A stretch of DNA of 64,000 bases from Streptomyces sp. NBC_00483 (GTDB lineage: Bacteria; Actinomycetota; Actinomycetes; Streptomycetales; Streptomycetaceae), in assembly GCF_036013745.1 (NCBI RefSeq), contig NZ_CP107880.1, forward strand, positions 3,844,001 to 3,908,000, in the 5' to 3' direction. The notes under the pieces are model-generated. The model was not told the DNA's origin, did no database searches, and worked only from the letters and a program-made list of their open reading frames with translations. A program made the translations under genes and the position numbers. Shown in pieces: positions 34,661 through 42,756 of the stretch; the stretch's first letter is position 1, and each line of letters starts with the position of its first letter.

Positions 34661-35608
34661 TCAGGCCAGCAGATCCACCTCGCTGCCGACCCCGTCACGT
34701 TCCGCCACTCGATACGCCTCCCAGGCCAGCGCCAGGTCCTGCCACGGGAGGCCGACCGGGGCGTAGACGGTGGGGGCGTCGGAGTGCGGGAGTCGGGCGG
34801 CGCCCGTCAGGACCTCGCCCAGGGTGAGCACACGGGGCGTCTCGCCCGCCCCCTCCGCCCGCAAGGAGCCCAACACTCCCGACGCATCGGCAAGTTCGCG
34901 GTCGTCCACGACCAGGCGAGCGGCACGCAGCAGACCCGGTGACAGCTCCAACTTGCCCGGCTCGTCCGCGCCGAGGGTGGTGAAGTGCTGCGCCGGGCGT
35001 GCGTCCACGAGGTCCAGCAGCGGGGTACGGGACCACGTGGCGAGCAGCACGATGTCGGCCTCCGCCGCGACGGCCTCGGGCGTCGGCAACGCCCGCCCGC
35101 CGTGCCGGGCCGCGAACGCCCTGGCGCGGTCCGCGTCGACGTCCTGCACCACCAGGGCGTCCGGGTCCCGCAACGCACGCAGCCCGCGAACCATCAGCTC
35201 GGCCTGCGCACCCACCCCGACCACACCGACCGTACGGGCACCCGGCGGTGCCAGCGTGTGCGTACCCAACGCGGCGGCGAGCCCGGTACGCCAAGAGGTC
35301 ACCGTCGCCGAGTCCATGAGGGCGAGCAGTTCACCATCGGCCCCGCCGTGCAGGCAGACGACACCGCGCAGGGCCGGCGCGGCACCGGGGAACTTGGCGT
35401 TGACCTTGACCGTGTAGGCCGGGACGCCGGGCAGCGTTCCAGGAATGAGGGCCGTGGCGGTGCCGGGAAACGGCAGCTCGGCAACCACCCGCCGCGCACC
35501 CCCGGCCCCACCGTGCGCCGTGGCCCGGAACCCCGCCGCAAGCACCTCGATACAGCGACGCGGTTCGAGCAACTTCAGCAGATCGGCACGGGCGAGAACA
35601 CGGGTCAT
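34661..35608 (-). CDS. Ornithine cyclodeaminase / mu-crystallin family protein
   Basis: A 315-residue NAD(P)-binding protein. The substrate-side half has YTVKVNAKFPG and LMDSATVTSWRTGLAAALG; the Rossmann half begins VGVVGVGAQAELMVRGL near residue 126 and is followed by DVDADRARAFAARHG. The family includes ornithine cyclodeaminase, alanine dehydrogenase, ketimine reductases and siderophore enzymes, which cannot be separated by eye. No partner gene suggests the substrate. It converges on the TetR gene, 36 bp apart. Confidence 0.85.
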   Translation of the reverse strand: MTRVLARADLLKLLEPRRCIEVLAAGFRATAHGGAGGARRVVAELPFPGTATALIPGTLPGVPAYTVKVNAKFPGAAPALRGVVCLHGGADGELLALMDSATVTSWRTGLAAALGTHTLAPPGARTVGVVGVGAQAELMVRGLRALRDPDALVVQDVDADRARAFAARHGGRALPTPEAVAAEADIVLLATWSRTPLLDLVDARPAQHFTTLGADEPGKLELSPGLLRAARLVVDDRELADASGVLGSLRAEGAGETPRVLTLGEVLTGAARLPHSDAPTVYAPVGLPWQDLALAWEAYRVAERDGVGSEVDLLA

Positions 35609-35681
35609 TCGCGGATCATCCCAGGGCTCACGGCTCCCTGACCCACGGCACCACCCCCAGCCCTGAGCACGGTGGCAGGCC

Positions 35682-37109
35682 CTACACGTGCGGCCTGCGC
35701 CCCCGCTCCTGTTCCGGGAAGGACTGGTCCTCCCCCGGCAGCGTCGGCTTCGGGAGGGTGGACACTTCCTGTTTGGCCTGGGCCAGTTGATCCGCCGTGT
35801 TGGTGGGGAGCTTCGGCGGGTGCGGCTTGGCGTGGGAGAAGCGGAAGGCTGAGGTCAGGTCGCCGAAGGTGGTGCGGCGCCAGTCGGTGATGTTGGGTTC
35901 CGAGACGCCCGTGAACTTCTCCAGGAACTGGAGTGCCGACGTGTGGTCGAAGGACTCCGAGGCCACCCAGCCGCCCACCGTCCAGGGCGAGACGATGATC
36001 GCGGGGACGCGGAAGCCCCCGCCGATGGGGAGGCCCTGGATGAATTCGCCCGCCGTGCCCGCCGGGGGCGTGGGCGGGGTCACGTGGTCGAACAGGCCGT
36101 CGTTCTCGTCGTAGTTGAGGATGAAGGCGGTCTTCGCCCAGACCTTGGGGTTCGACGCTATCGCTTCTATTTTGCGGGCCACGAAGTCGGCTCCCGCCGC
36201 CGGCAGGTAGTCCGGGTGCTCGGACTCGTACGACGTCGGCATGATCCAGCTGACCGCCGGGAGGCGGTCGCCCCGGGCGTCGTCCTCGAAGGTGCCCTCG
36301 GGCTGGGGGCGCATGCCGCGTTCGTAGAGGTCAGAGCCTGGCTTCGCGTTCTTGAACGAAGCGAACTGCTCCAGCATGTTGCAGCCGTAGTCGTCGTCCT
36401 GCTGGTAGACCTTCCAGCTGACGCCCGCCGCCTGGAGGCGCTCCGCGTAGGTCGTCCAACGGTAGGGCGTGGGCGCGGTGTTGTTGAGGATCGGGCCGCC
36501 GTGCGTGCCGGACGGGTCGATCGAACCCGTCATCCAGTACAGGCGGTTGGGCCACGTCGGGCCGAAGACGGAGCAGAAGTAGTTGTCGCAGATGGTGAAG
36601 GTCTCCGCGAGGGCGAATTGGAAGGGGATGTCCTTTCGGGTGTAATAGCCCATCACGTAGGGGCCGTTGGCGCCGTCGGCCTTGCGGTGGGCCGGGAGCC
36701 ACTGGTCCATTTTGCCGTTGTTCCACGCCTCGTGCTGGACCGACCAGGCGTGGCTCGTGGACGGGATGGCCTGGGCGCTGGACGTGTGCGTGTCCAGGTG
36801 GAAGGGGAGCAGGTAGCCCTTCGGGTTCTCGGCGTCGGGCTGGTAGAAGACCGAGCGGCCGGTGCCCAGCCTCTGCGCCTCGGGATCGTTGAAGCCGCGT
36901 ACGCCCTTGAGCGTGCCGAAGTAGTGGTCGAAGGAGCGGTTCTCCTGCATGAGCATCACGACGTGCTCGATGTCCCGGAGCGATCCCTTGCGGGGCGGGC
37001 CCGCCGCCACCGCCTTCTGGACGCTGGGCGGCAGGAGCGAGAGGGCGGCGGCGCCACCGACGGCGCCGGCCGCGGAGCCGAGGAGTCTACGTCGGGTGAG
37101 TTCGGCCAT
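35682..37109 (-). CDS. Tat-exported phospholipase C / acid phosphatase family phosphoesterase
   Basis: A 475-residue secreted phosphoesterase. The N-terminus is a twin-arginine signal (RRRLLGSAAGAVGGAAALSLL, cleavage near residue 36). The catalytic block IEHVVMLMQENRSFDHYFGTL (about 46-66) and NDGLFDHVTPP with metal-binding Asp/His are typical of bacterial non-haemolytic phospholipase C. ATG 37109 has AGGGG six or seven bases upstream. The 5' leader contains a strong hairpin (37150-37178). Enzymes of this family release phosphate from phospholipids; I found no clear PHO box. Confidence 0.88.
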   Translation of the reverse strand: MAELTRRRLLGSAAGAVGGAAALSLLPPSVQKAVAAGPPRKGSLRDIEHVVMLMQENRSFDHYFGTLKGVRGFNDPEAQRLGTGRSVFYQPDAENPKGYLLPFHLDTHTSSAQAIPSTSHAWSVQHEAWNNGKMDQWLPAHRKADGANGPYVMGYYTRKDIPFQFALAETFTICDNYFCSVFGPTWPNRLYWMTGSIDPSGTHGGPILNNTAPTPYRWTTYAERLQAAGVSWKVYQQDDDYGCNMLEQFASFKNAKPGSDLYERGMRPQPEGTFEDDARGDRLPAVSWIMPTSYESEHPDYLPAAGADFVARKIEAIASNPKVWAKTAFILNYDENDGLFDHVTPPTPPAGTAGEFIQGLPIGGGFRVPAIIVSPWTVGGWVASESFDHTSALQFLEKFTGVSEPNITDWRRTTFGDLTSAFRFSHAKPHPPKLPTNTADQLAQAKQEVSTLPKPTLPGEDQSFPEQERGRRPHV

Positions 37110-37149
37110 GAGTGTCCCCTGGTGTGAGGTGCCGGAAGGTCCGGGCATG

Positions 37150-37178
37150 CCAACGGCCCGCGTGCGACGGGCCGTTGG
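37150..37178 (-). promoter_or_regulatory. Strong hairpin in the leader of the phospholipase gene
   Basis: CCAACGGCCCG (37150-37160), seven bases, CGGGCCGTTGG (37168-37178): perfect 11-base arms, 41 bp before the start codon. It could be an attenuator, operator or RNA-stabilising stem. Further upstream a partial palindrome around AGCGCT (about 37246-37260) resembles a LacI-type site but is weak. No gene lies in 37110-37431. Confidence 0.5.
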
Positions 37179-37431
37179 ATCACTGTGCTGCGCGCCGGAT
37201 GTGGCGCGGAGGAGGCCCGCGATGAACTCGGGAACAACGTGCGGAGAGCGCTTTCCCAACCCATGGGACGCCCTTGAAGCGCTATACCTGCCGTATGCAT
37301 GGACTTGACCGGGCGGACGCTTTCACGGGCGCCCCGGCGTCCGTCGCGTGGACGGGCCCCCACCCCCGGCGTACGGTGGGCACCGCCCCGAACCTCTGAC
37401 TGAGTCAACCATCTGACCCGCGAGGTGGCCC

Positions 37432-38367
37432 ATGACCGTGCAGGACATCCGGTCCTTCAACCGCTTCTACACGAACGTGATCGGCGCGCTCGACTACAGC
37501 CGCCACCTGTACGCCCCGTACACCCTCACCGAGTCCCGCGTGCTGTACGAGCTGGCGCACACGGAGAAGGTCGACGCGGCCGACCTGCGCGTCCGACTGA
37601 GCCTGGACGCCGGTTACTTGAGCCGCATCCTGGGCAAGTTCGAGCGGGACGGGCTCGTCGAGCGCGGATCGTCGGAGAAGGACTCGCGGCGCCGCCGCAT
37701 CACCCTCACCGGGCGCGGCCGCACCACCGCCGAACTGCTCGACGAGCGCTCGCGGGAAACAGTCGGGGCGCTCCTCGACTCCGTCCCCGCCACCGACCGC
37801 GACCGCCTGTCCGAGGCGCTGCGCACCGTCCGCGAGATCCTCGGCGACGGCCGCGCCGCCCCGCACCCCGAGAACGTACTGCTGCGCGAGCCGGGCCCCG
37901 GCGACCTGGGCTGGATCGTCGCGCGCAACGGGGCGCTGTACGCCGCCGAGTTCGGCTGGAACGCGGACTACGAGGGCCTGGTCGCGCGCATCGTCGCCGA
38001 CTTCGCCGAGGACCACGACCCGCACCTGGAGCGGGTGTGGATCGCCGAGCTGGACGGCCGTCCCGTGGGCTGCGTGATGTGCGTACGCGACGAGGCTCCG
38101 GGCACCGCGCGGCTCCGGCTCCTGCTCGTCGAGCCGGAGGCGCGGGGGCTCGGCATCGGGGACCGGCTGGTGCGGGCCTGCATCGACTTCGCGCGGGGCG
38201 TCGGGTACCGGGAGATGACGCTGTGGACCAACGACGTGCTGAAGTCGGCCCGTTCGATCTACCAGCGGCACGGGTTCGTACTCGTCGGCGAGAAGCCGCA
38301 CCGCTCGTTCGGCGCGGATCTGATCGGCCAGGACTGGAAATTGACCCTCCATAGGACGGCGGACTGA
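37432..38367 (+). CDS. MarR-type HTH fused to a GNAT acetyltransferase
   Basis: A 311-residue fusion. Residues 1-140 are a MarR winged helix (ESRVLYELAHTEKVDAADLR, LSRILGKFERDGLVERG, then DSRRRRITLTGRG). Residues 150-311 are a GNAT fold with LRLLLVEPEARGLGIGDRLV (acetyl-CoA loop) and the late SIYQRHGFVLVGEK. Such fusions are common in actinobacteria, mostly without known targets. The pairing suggests DNA binding tied to acetyl-CoA or to a small-molecule substrate. It begins 54 bp downstream of a C-rich stretch, and the next gene starts 17 bp after it. Confidence 0.88.
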   Translation: MTVQDIRSFNRFYTNVIGALDYSRHLYAPYTLTESRVLYELAHTEKVDAADLRVRLSLDAGYLSRILGKFERDGLVERGSSEKDSRRRRITLTGRGRTTAELLDERSRETVGALLDSVPATDRDRLSEALRTVREILGDGRAAPHPENVLLREPGPGDLGWIVARNGALYAAEFGWNADYEGLVARIVADFAEDHDPHLERVWIAELDGRPVGCVMCVRDEAPGTARLRLLLVEPEARGLGIGDRLVRACIDFARGVGYREMTLWTNDVLKSARSIYQRHGFVLVGEKPHRSFGADLIGQDWKLTLHRTAD

Positions 38368-38384
38368 CGGGTAGGGTCCGGCCC

Positions 38385-39185
38385 ATGAAGCTGGCGTTCT
38401 CCACCCTCGGTGTCCCTGGTCTCCCCCTCGACGACGTGCTCGCGCTCGCCACCGCGCACGGCTATCACGGCGTCGAACTGCGTGCCCATCCCGAAGAGCC
38501 GGTGCATCCCGGGATCGACCGGGAGCAACGGGCCGATGTCGCCTCCCGGTTCAAGAGTGCCGGGGTGGAGGTGCTCGGCGTGGCCGGGTACGCGCGCGTG
38601 GCGGCGCCGGGCGAGGACGGGCCGGTGCTCGACGACGTACGGGCCCTGGTGGATCTCGCGCGGGACCTGGGCGCCCGGTACGTGCGCGTCTTCCCGGGCG
38701 GGGGTGATGAGCAGGGCCCCGAGGAGGCGGATGCCACCGCGGCGCGGCGTCTGGGCGTCGCCGCGGAGTATGCGGCGGACCGGGGTGTGCGGGTGTTGCT
38801 GGAGACGCACGACTCGCATCGGACCGGGGCGGCCGCGTCCCGCATCCTCGGCACCGTCGGCCACCGGAACGTGGGGGCGTTGTGGGACGTGATGCACACG
38901 TGGCTCGGCGGCGAGCAGCCAGTGGCCTCGTACGCGGCGCTGTCCCCGTACCTCGGATACGTACAGGTGAAGGACATCGCGGGGCCCGACGACACGACTC
39001 CGCTGCCGCTGGGGGGTGGGGTGCTTCCGTTGGCCGAGTGTGTGGAGGTGCTGAGCCGGGAGGGGTGGGACGGGTGGTTGTGCTGGGAGTACGAGGCGCG
39101 GTGGTATCCGGCAGCGGCTCCCCTGCCGGAGCTTCTCGGTGCGGGGCGGGAGCACGTGGCGCGGTTGCTGAACGAGTCGGCGTAG
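38385..39185 (+). CDS. Sugar phosphate isomerase/epimerase family TIM-barrel protein
   Basis: 266 residues; the third such barrel in the window. Metal-site candidates are GYHGVELRAHPEEP (Glu), VLLETHDSHRTG (Glu, His) and ALWDVMHTWLGGEQP (Asp, His), with CWEYEARWYP near the end. It begins 17 bp after the MarR-GNAT gene and may be co-transcribed. No dehydrogenase, kinase or transporter is adjacent, so the substrate is unknown. Confidence 0.83.
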   Translation: MKLAFSTLGVPGLPLDDVLALATAHGYHGVELRAHPEEPVHPGIDREQRADVASRFKSAGVEVLGVAGYARVAAPGEDGPVLDDVRALVDLARDLGARYVRVFPGGGDEQGPEEADATAARRLGVAAEYAADRGVRVLLETHDSHRTGAAASRILGTVGHRNVGALWDVMHTWLGGEQPVASYAALSPYLGYVQVKDIAGPDDTTPLPLGGGVLPLAECVEVLSREGWDGWLCWEYEARWYPAAAPLPELLGAGREHVARLLNESA

Positions 39186-39631
39186 CCGGGAGCCCAGGTG
39201 CGGCCCCCGTGTCCGACGCCACGGGGCTCCGGCAAGATCCGCCAGAAGGGCCCCGGACGGGACCTGACGACGACCCAGCCACGGCCGCCTCGTTCACCAC
39301 CTGCGCACCTATTTCACTGAATCCTCGAATTTCGGGAACCCGGGCCATCATGCTTCCGTCAGAGAGACACGCTGCCGGAGAGTCACCGCAGTGCGGTGTC
39401 GGCCTCGCTGCTGGCTGCGAACGCTGACAAACCCTCTCCGCCGCCTGCGGCCGGCAGCGTCGCCGTCACCGGTACGCCCCCTCCATAGTGCCGGTGGCGG
39501 CCCCCTCCCCGGAGGCGATCACCTGCCAACTCCCGGGCCTGCGCGGGCTCTTGACTGGCAGAAATTTTCCGGATACTCGTTGCGCGCGGAAGTTGTTTTC
39601 AGGGTCCGCGCCTCCTCCGGAAGGAGCGATC
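39186..39631. other. Intergenic region with a candidate promoter only
   Basis: I see no coding sequence or stable RNA in these 446 bp. The main signal is the promoter-like pair near 39551-39579. Short self-complementary runs (CGAATTTCG near 39323) look like chance. Confidence 0.5.
39551..39579 (+). promoter_or_regulatory. Candidate promoter of the GH3 gene
   Basis: TTGACT (39551-39556), 17 bp, TACTCG (39574-39579) with an AT-rich spacer, 53 bp before the start codon. The -10 match is only fair. Confidence 0.4.
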
Positions 39632-41437
39632 GTGCCACTGTCCAGACGTACCGTGCTCGCCGCCGCCACCATCGGCGCCACGGCGGTCGGCCTCAGCGCC
39701 ACCACCGCACGCGCCGCGGGCGCCCCCGCGTCCGACCAGGCCCTCAAGAAGCTCATCTCCAAGATGTCGCTGGAGGAGAAGGTCGGCCAGCTCTTCGTGA
39801 TGCGGGTGTACGGCCACTCGGCCACCGCTCCCGACCAGGCCGACATCGACGCCAACCTCGAGGAGATCGGCGTCCGCACCGCCGCCGAGCTCATCGACAA
39901 GTACAAGCTCGGCGGCATCATCTACTTCGCGTGGGCGCACAACGTGCGCGACCCGCACCAGATAGCCGACCTGAGCAACGGGATTCAGAAGGCCGGGCTC
40001 CAACAGCCGTCCCGAATACCGCTGTTGATCTCCACCGACCAGGAGCACGGCATCGTCGCCCGGGTCGGCAAGCCCGCCACTCTGCTCCCCGGCGCGATGG
40101 CGTTCGGCGCGGGCGGCTCCCAGAAGGACGCGCGCAAGGCAGGCCAGATCGCAGGCGCCGAGCTGCGCGCCCTCGGCATCCGGCAGGACTACGCACCCGA
40201 CGCCGACGTCAACGTCAACCCGGCCAACCCCGTCATCGGCGTACGCTCCTTCGGCGCGGACCCGAAGGCCGTCGCCGGGCTCGTGGCCGCGCAGGTCAAG
40301 GGCTACCAGTCCTCTCACATCGCCTCGACGGCCAAGCACTTCCCCGGACACGGCGACACCGCGACGGACAGCCACACCGGGATCCCGTACATCAGCCACA
40401 CCCGCGAGCAGTGGGAGCAGCTGGACGCGCCGCCGTTCAAGGCGGCGATCGCGGCCGGCATCGACTCGATCATGACGGCCCACATCGTCGTGCCCGCCCT
40501 CGATCCGTCCGAGGACCCGGCGACGCTCTCCCGCCCCATCCTCACCGGCATCCTGCGCGAGCAACTCGGCTACGACGGCGTCGTGGTGACCGACTCGCTC
40601 GGCATGGAGGGCGTACGGACGAAGTACGGCGACGAGCGGGTCCCGGTGCTCGCGCTGAAGGCGGGCGTCGACCAGCTGCTCAACCCGCCGGACCTGTCGG
40701 TCTCTTGGAACGCGGTGCTGGAGGCCGTACGGGGCGGCGAGCTGACCGAGGCGCGGCTCGACGAGTCGATCCTGCGCGTGCTGCGTCTGAAGTCGAAGCT
40801 GGGGCTTCTCAAGGATCCCTACGTCTCGCAGGCAGGCGTCGACCGCGCCGTCGGCACCCCCGCGCACCTCGCCACGGCCGACCGGATCGCCGAGCGCACG
40901 ACGACGCTCCTGGTCAACAAAGGCAAGCTGCTGCCGCTGTCCCGTCGTACACACAAGAACGTGCTGGTGCTGGGCGCGAACCCCGCCTCCCCCTCCCTCA
41001 GCGACGGCCCGCCGACCACCGTGATCGGCGCGGCGCTCACCGAACTCGGCTTCACCGCCACGGTGCTCGCGACCGGCACGGCACCCACCCAGGCGGTGAT
41101 CGCGCAGGCCGTGGCGGCGGCGGAGGGCAAGGACGCCGTGGTCATCGGCACGTACAACGTCGCCGCGGGCAGCGCGCAGCAGTCGCTGGTGAACGCGGTG
41201 GCCAAGGCCGGGGTGCCGGTCGTCACGCTGTCGATGCGCAATCCGTACGACGTCGCCCAGCTGTCCGCCGCCGACGCGCACGTGGCGGCGTACTCGTGGA
41301 TCGATGTGGAACTGCGGGCTGCCGTACGGGTGTTGACCGGGAAGGCGGAGCCGCGCGGGAAGCTGCCGGTGCCCGTGCAGAAGGCCGACGATCCGGCGCA
41401 GGTCCTCTACCCGATCGGCTACGGACTGTCGTACTGA
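39632..41437 (+). CDS. Exported GH3 beta-N-acetylhexosaminidase, NagZ-like
   Basis: 601 residues. A Tat-type signal (SRRTVLAAATIGATAVGLSA) is followed by a family 3 glycoside hydrolase barrel. The motif KHFPGHGDTATDSHTG (about residues 232-247) is the NagZ-type signature in which His/Asp act as acid/base, unlike ordinary beta-glucosidases; the nucleophile Asp is probably in VVTDSLGMEG. A C-terminal alpha/beta domain follows. It probably trims GlcNAc from chitin or peptidoglycan fragments outside the cell. GTG 39632 has GGAAGGAG six bases upstream. A strong terminator follows at 41448. Confidence 0.9.
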   Translation: MPLSRRTVLAAATIGATAVGLSATTARAAGAPASDQALKKLISKMSLEEKVGQLFVMRVYGHSATAPDQADIDANLEEIGVRTAAELIDKYKLGGIIYFAWAHNVRDPHQIADLSNGIQKAGLQQPSRIPLLISTDQEHGIVARVGKPATLLPGAMAFGAGGSQKDARKAGQIAGAELRALGIRQDYAPDADVNVNPANPVIGVRSFGADPKAVAGLVAAQVKGYQSSHIASTAKHFPGHGDTATDSHTGIPYISHTREQWEQLDAPPFKAAIAAGIDSIMTAHIVVPALDPSEDPATLSRPILTGILREQLGYDGVVVTDSLGMEGVRTKYGDERVPVLALKAGVDQLLNPPDLSVSWNAVLEAVRGGELTEARLDESILRVLRLKSKLGLLKDPYVSQAGVDRAVGTPAHLATADRIAERTTTLLVNKGKLLPLSRRTHKNVLVLGANPASPSLSDGPPTTVIGAALTELGFTATVLATGTAPTQAVIAQAVAAAEGKDAVVIGTYNVAAGSAQQSLVNAVAKAGVPVVTLSMRNPYDVAQLSAADAHVAAYSWIDVELRAAVRVLTGKAEPRGKLPVPVQKADDPAQVLYPIGYGLSY

Positions 41438-41447
41438 CCCGTCCGTA

Positions 41448-41482
41448 GGGGGCGTACGCCGTGATCGGCGTATCCCGCCCCC
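41448..41482 (+). terminator. Terminator of the GH3 gene
   Basis: GGGGGCGTACGCC (41448-41460), loop GTGATC, then GGCGTA, a three-base bulge and CGCCCCC (41476-41482). Confidence 0.7.
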
Positions 41483-41563
41483 AACTGGCGCAAAGCCCCC
41501 CGCACACCTGGCGTGCGCCCGCCGCCACGGGCCACGCTGGACGGGTGTACCGGGGGGAATGCC

Positions 41564-42169
41564 ATGTTCGCGCGGTTGGTCGGGTGGGTGTGCGCGGTGT
41601 CGCTGCTCGCGTTCGCGCTCGCCGGATGCCAGGGCTCCCCGGGCTCTTCGGATGACCGGCCGTCCACGCGCGCGTCCTCCGGGTACGGGGCGGTGTTCCT
41701 CGCGGCCGGCGAGTGCAGTTCGCGCGGGCGCGCGTCGTTCAACGAGGTGCCGTGCCGCAGCGAGCGGGCCGTGGCCCGGGTCCTCGACCGGCACGACGGG
41801 GAGCCGCCGGCCAGGTCCGCGTGCCCGGCCCGCACCGACTTCGTGCTGCACATCAGCGAGAACCGGCCCGCGGCGGACGAGAACGGCGACGGGTCCGTCG
41901 ACCGCGGCTACGCCTGCATGCGCAACCTCGATCCCCCGCACCCCGGCGACCCGGGCGGCGGTGGCGGCCCGCGCACGATCGTCGGCGACTGCCTCACGGC
42001 GGCGGGCAAGGGCCAGGTCCGGGAGACGGCCTGCGCCGGCACGGGCGGGCGCGCCCCGCAGTACCGGGTACTCGAGGCCGTGCTGTCCCGCTCGGCCTGC
42101 CCGCCGTCGACCACGCTCTACGTGACCCTGGGCGGCAGCAAACCGGTGGGGTGCGCGGTCACGGTGTGA
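41564..42169 (+). CDS. Lipoprotein with two related Cys-containing repeats (LppU/SCO3897-like)
   Basis: 201 residues. A lipoprotein signal ends in the lipobox LAGC (Cys 21). Two similar units follow: GECSSRGRASFNEVPC...ARVL...SACPARTDFVLHIS (about 44-103) and GDCLTAAGKGQVRETAC...YRVL...SACPPSTTLYVTLG (about 140-195). Each has the spacing Gly-x-Cys, Cys, Cys expected of small disulfide-linked domains. The layout recalls LppU/SCO3897-type actinobacterial lipoproteins. ATG 41564 follows GGGGGGAA. Function unknown; it is anchored outside the membrane. Confidence 0.72.
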   Translation: MFARLVGWVCAVSLLAFALAGCQGSPGSSDDRPSTRASSGYGAVFLAAGECSSRGRASFNEVPCRSERAVARVLDRHDGEPPARSACPARTDFVLHISENRPAADENGDGSVDRGYACMRNLDPPHPGDPGGGGGPRTIVGDCLTAAGKGQVRETACAGTGGRAPQYRVLEAVLSRSACPPSTTLYVTLGGSKPVGCAVTV

Positions 42170-42224
42170 GCGCGCCGCCTCGGCCTGCCGCCCGGCACCG
42201 CCGCGCACGGGCCGGGGCCCCGGT

Positions 42225-42668
42225 TCAGCACAGGATCCAGCCGGTGCGCACCGACTTCGTACCCACGGAGCCCTTCACGCGGACGCAGCGGTGTCCGGCG
42301 TGCACGGTGACGGGGCCCGCGTGCCGGGTGTAGCGGCCCTTGTCGACGACGGCCCGGTTGCCGCGGGCCTGGACACTCACGGTCATGGTGCGGCGGGCGC
42401 CGGTGCGCTTGGCGTAGGTGACGGCGCAGACGTAGCCGTTGTTCTTGTAGAGGACCGTGCGGCCGGTCTCGAAGCGCAGGGTACGGACGTGGTGTCCGCC
42501 GCACAGCGAGGCGGCCTGGGCTCCGGTGACCGTGGGCCCGCCGAGGACCAGGAGGGCCGCGGCGACCAGGACGGACAGCGCCGACGCGAGCCCCCGGCGT
42601 GGCCCGCGCGGCGTGCGTATGCCGCCCTCACCGAGCCCTTGTCCGCGCACCTCAGCCCCTCCCGTCAC
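42225..42668 (-). CDS. Small secreted protein of unknown function
   Basis: 147 residues from GTG 42668. After an Arg-rich start, a signal peptide (LASALSVLVAAALLVLGGPTV...AQA) is cleaved near residue 53. The mature part is about 94 residues, basic and rich in Thr, Val and Arg, with four Cys (LCGG, YVCAV, RCVRV, WILC) that could form two disulfides. I do not recognise a family. It converges on the lipoprotein gene; a CCGGGGCCCCGG palindrome between them may terminate both. Confidence 0.65.
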   Translation of the reverse strand: MTGGAEVRGQGLGEGGIRTPRGPRRGLASALSVLVAAALLVLGGPTVTGAQAASLCGGHHVRTLRFETGRTVLYKNNGYVCAVTYAKRTGARRTMTVSVQARGNRAVVDKGRYTRHAGPVTVHAGHRCVRVKGSVGTKSVRTGWILC

Positions 42669-42756
42669 ATCCGCACCAGCGTACTGATGAACTGACGCGG
42701 CAGACGGGCGGGGCGGTTGCGTGCCGACACCGCCGCCGACCGTGTGATCTCCGGCA

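Noticed and set aside
37240..37290. A CebR-like or PHO-box-like site before the phospholipase gene
   Set aside because: GGAGAGCGCTTTCC has the AGCGCT core but not the spacing of TGGGAGCGCTCCCA, and the two GTTC repeats are 8 rather than 11 bp apart.
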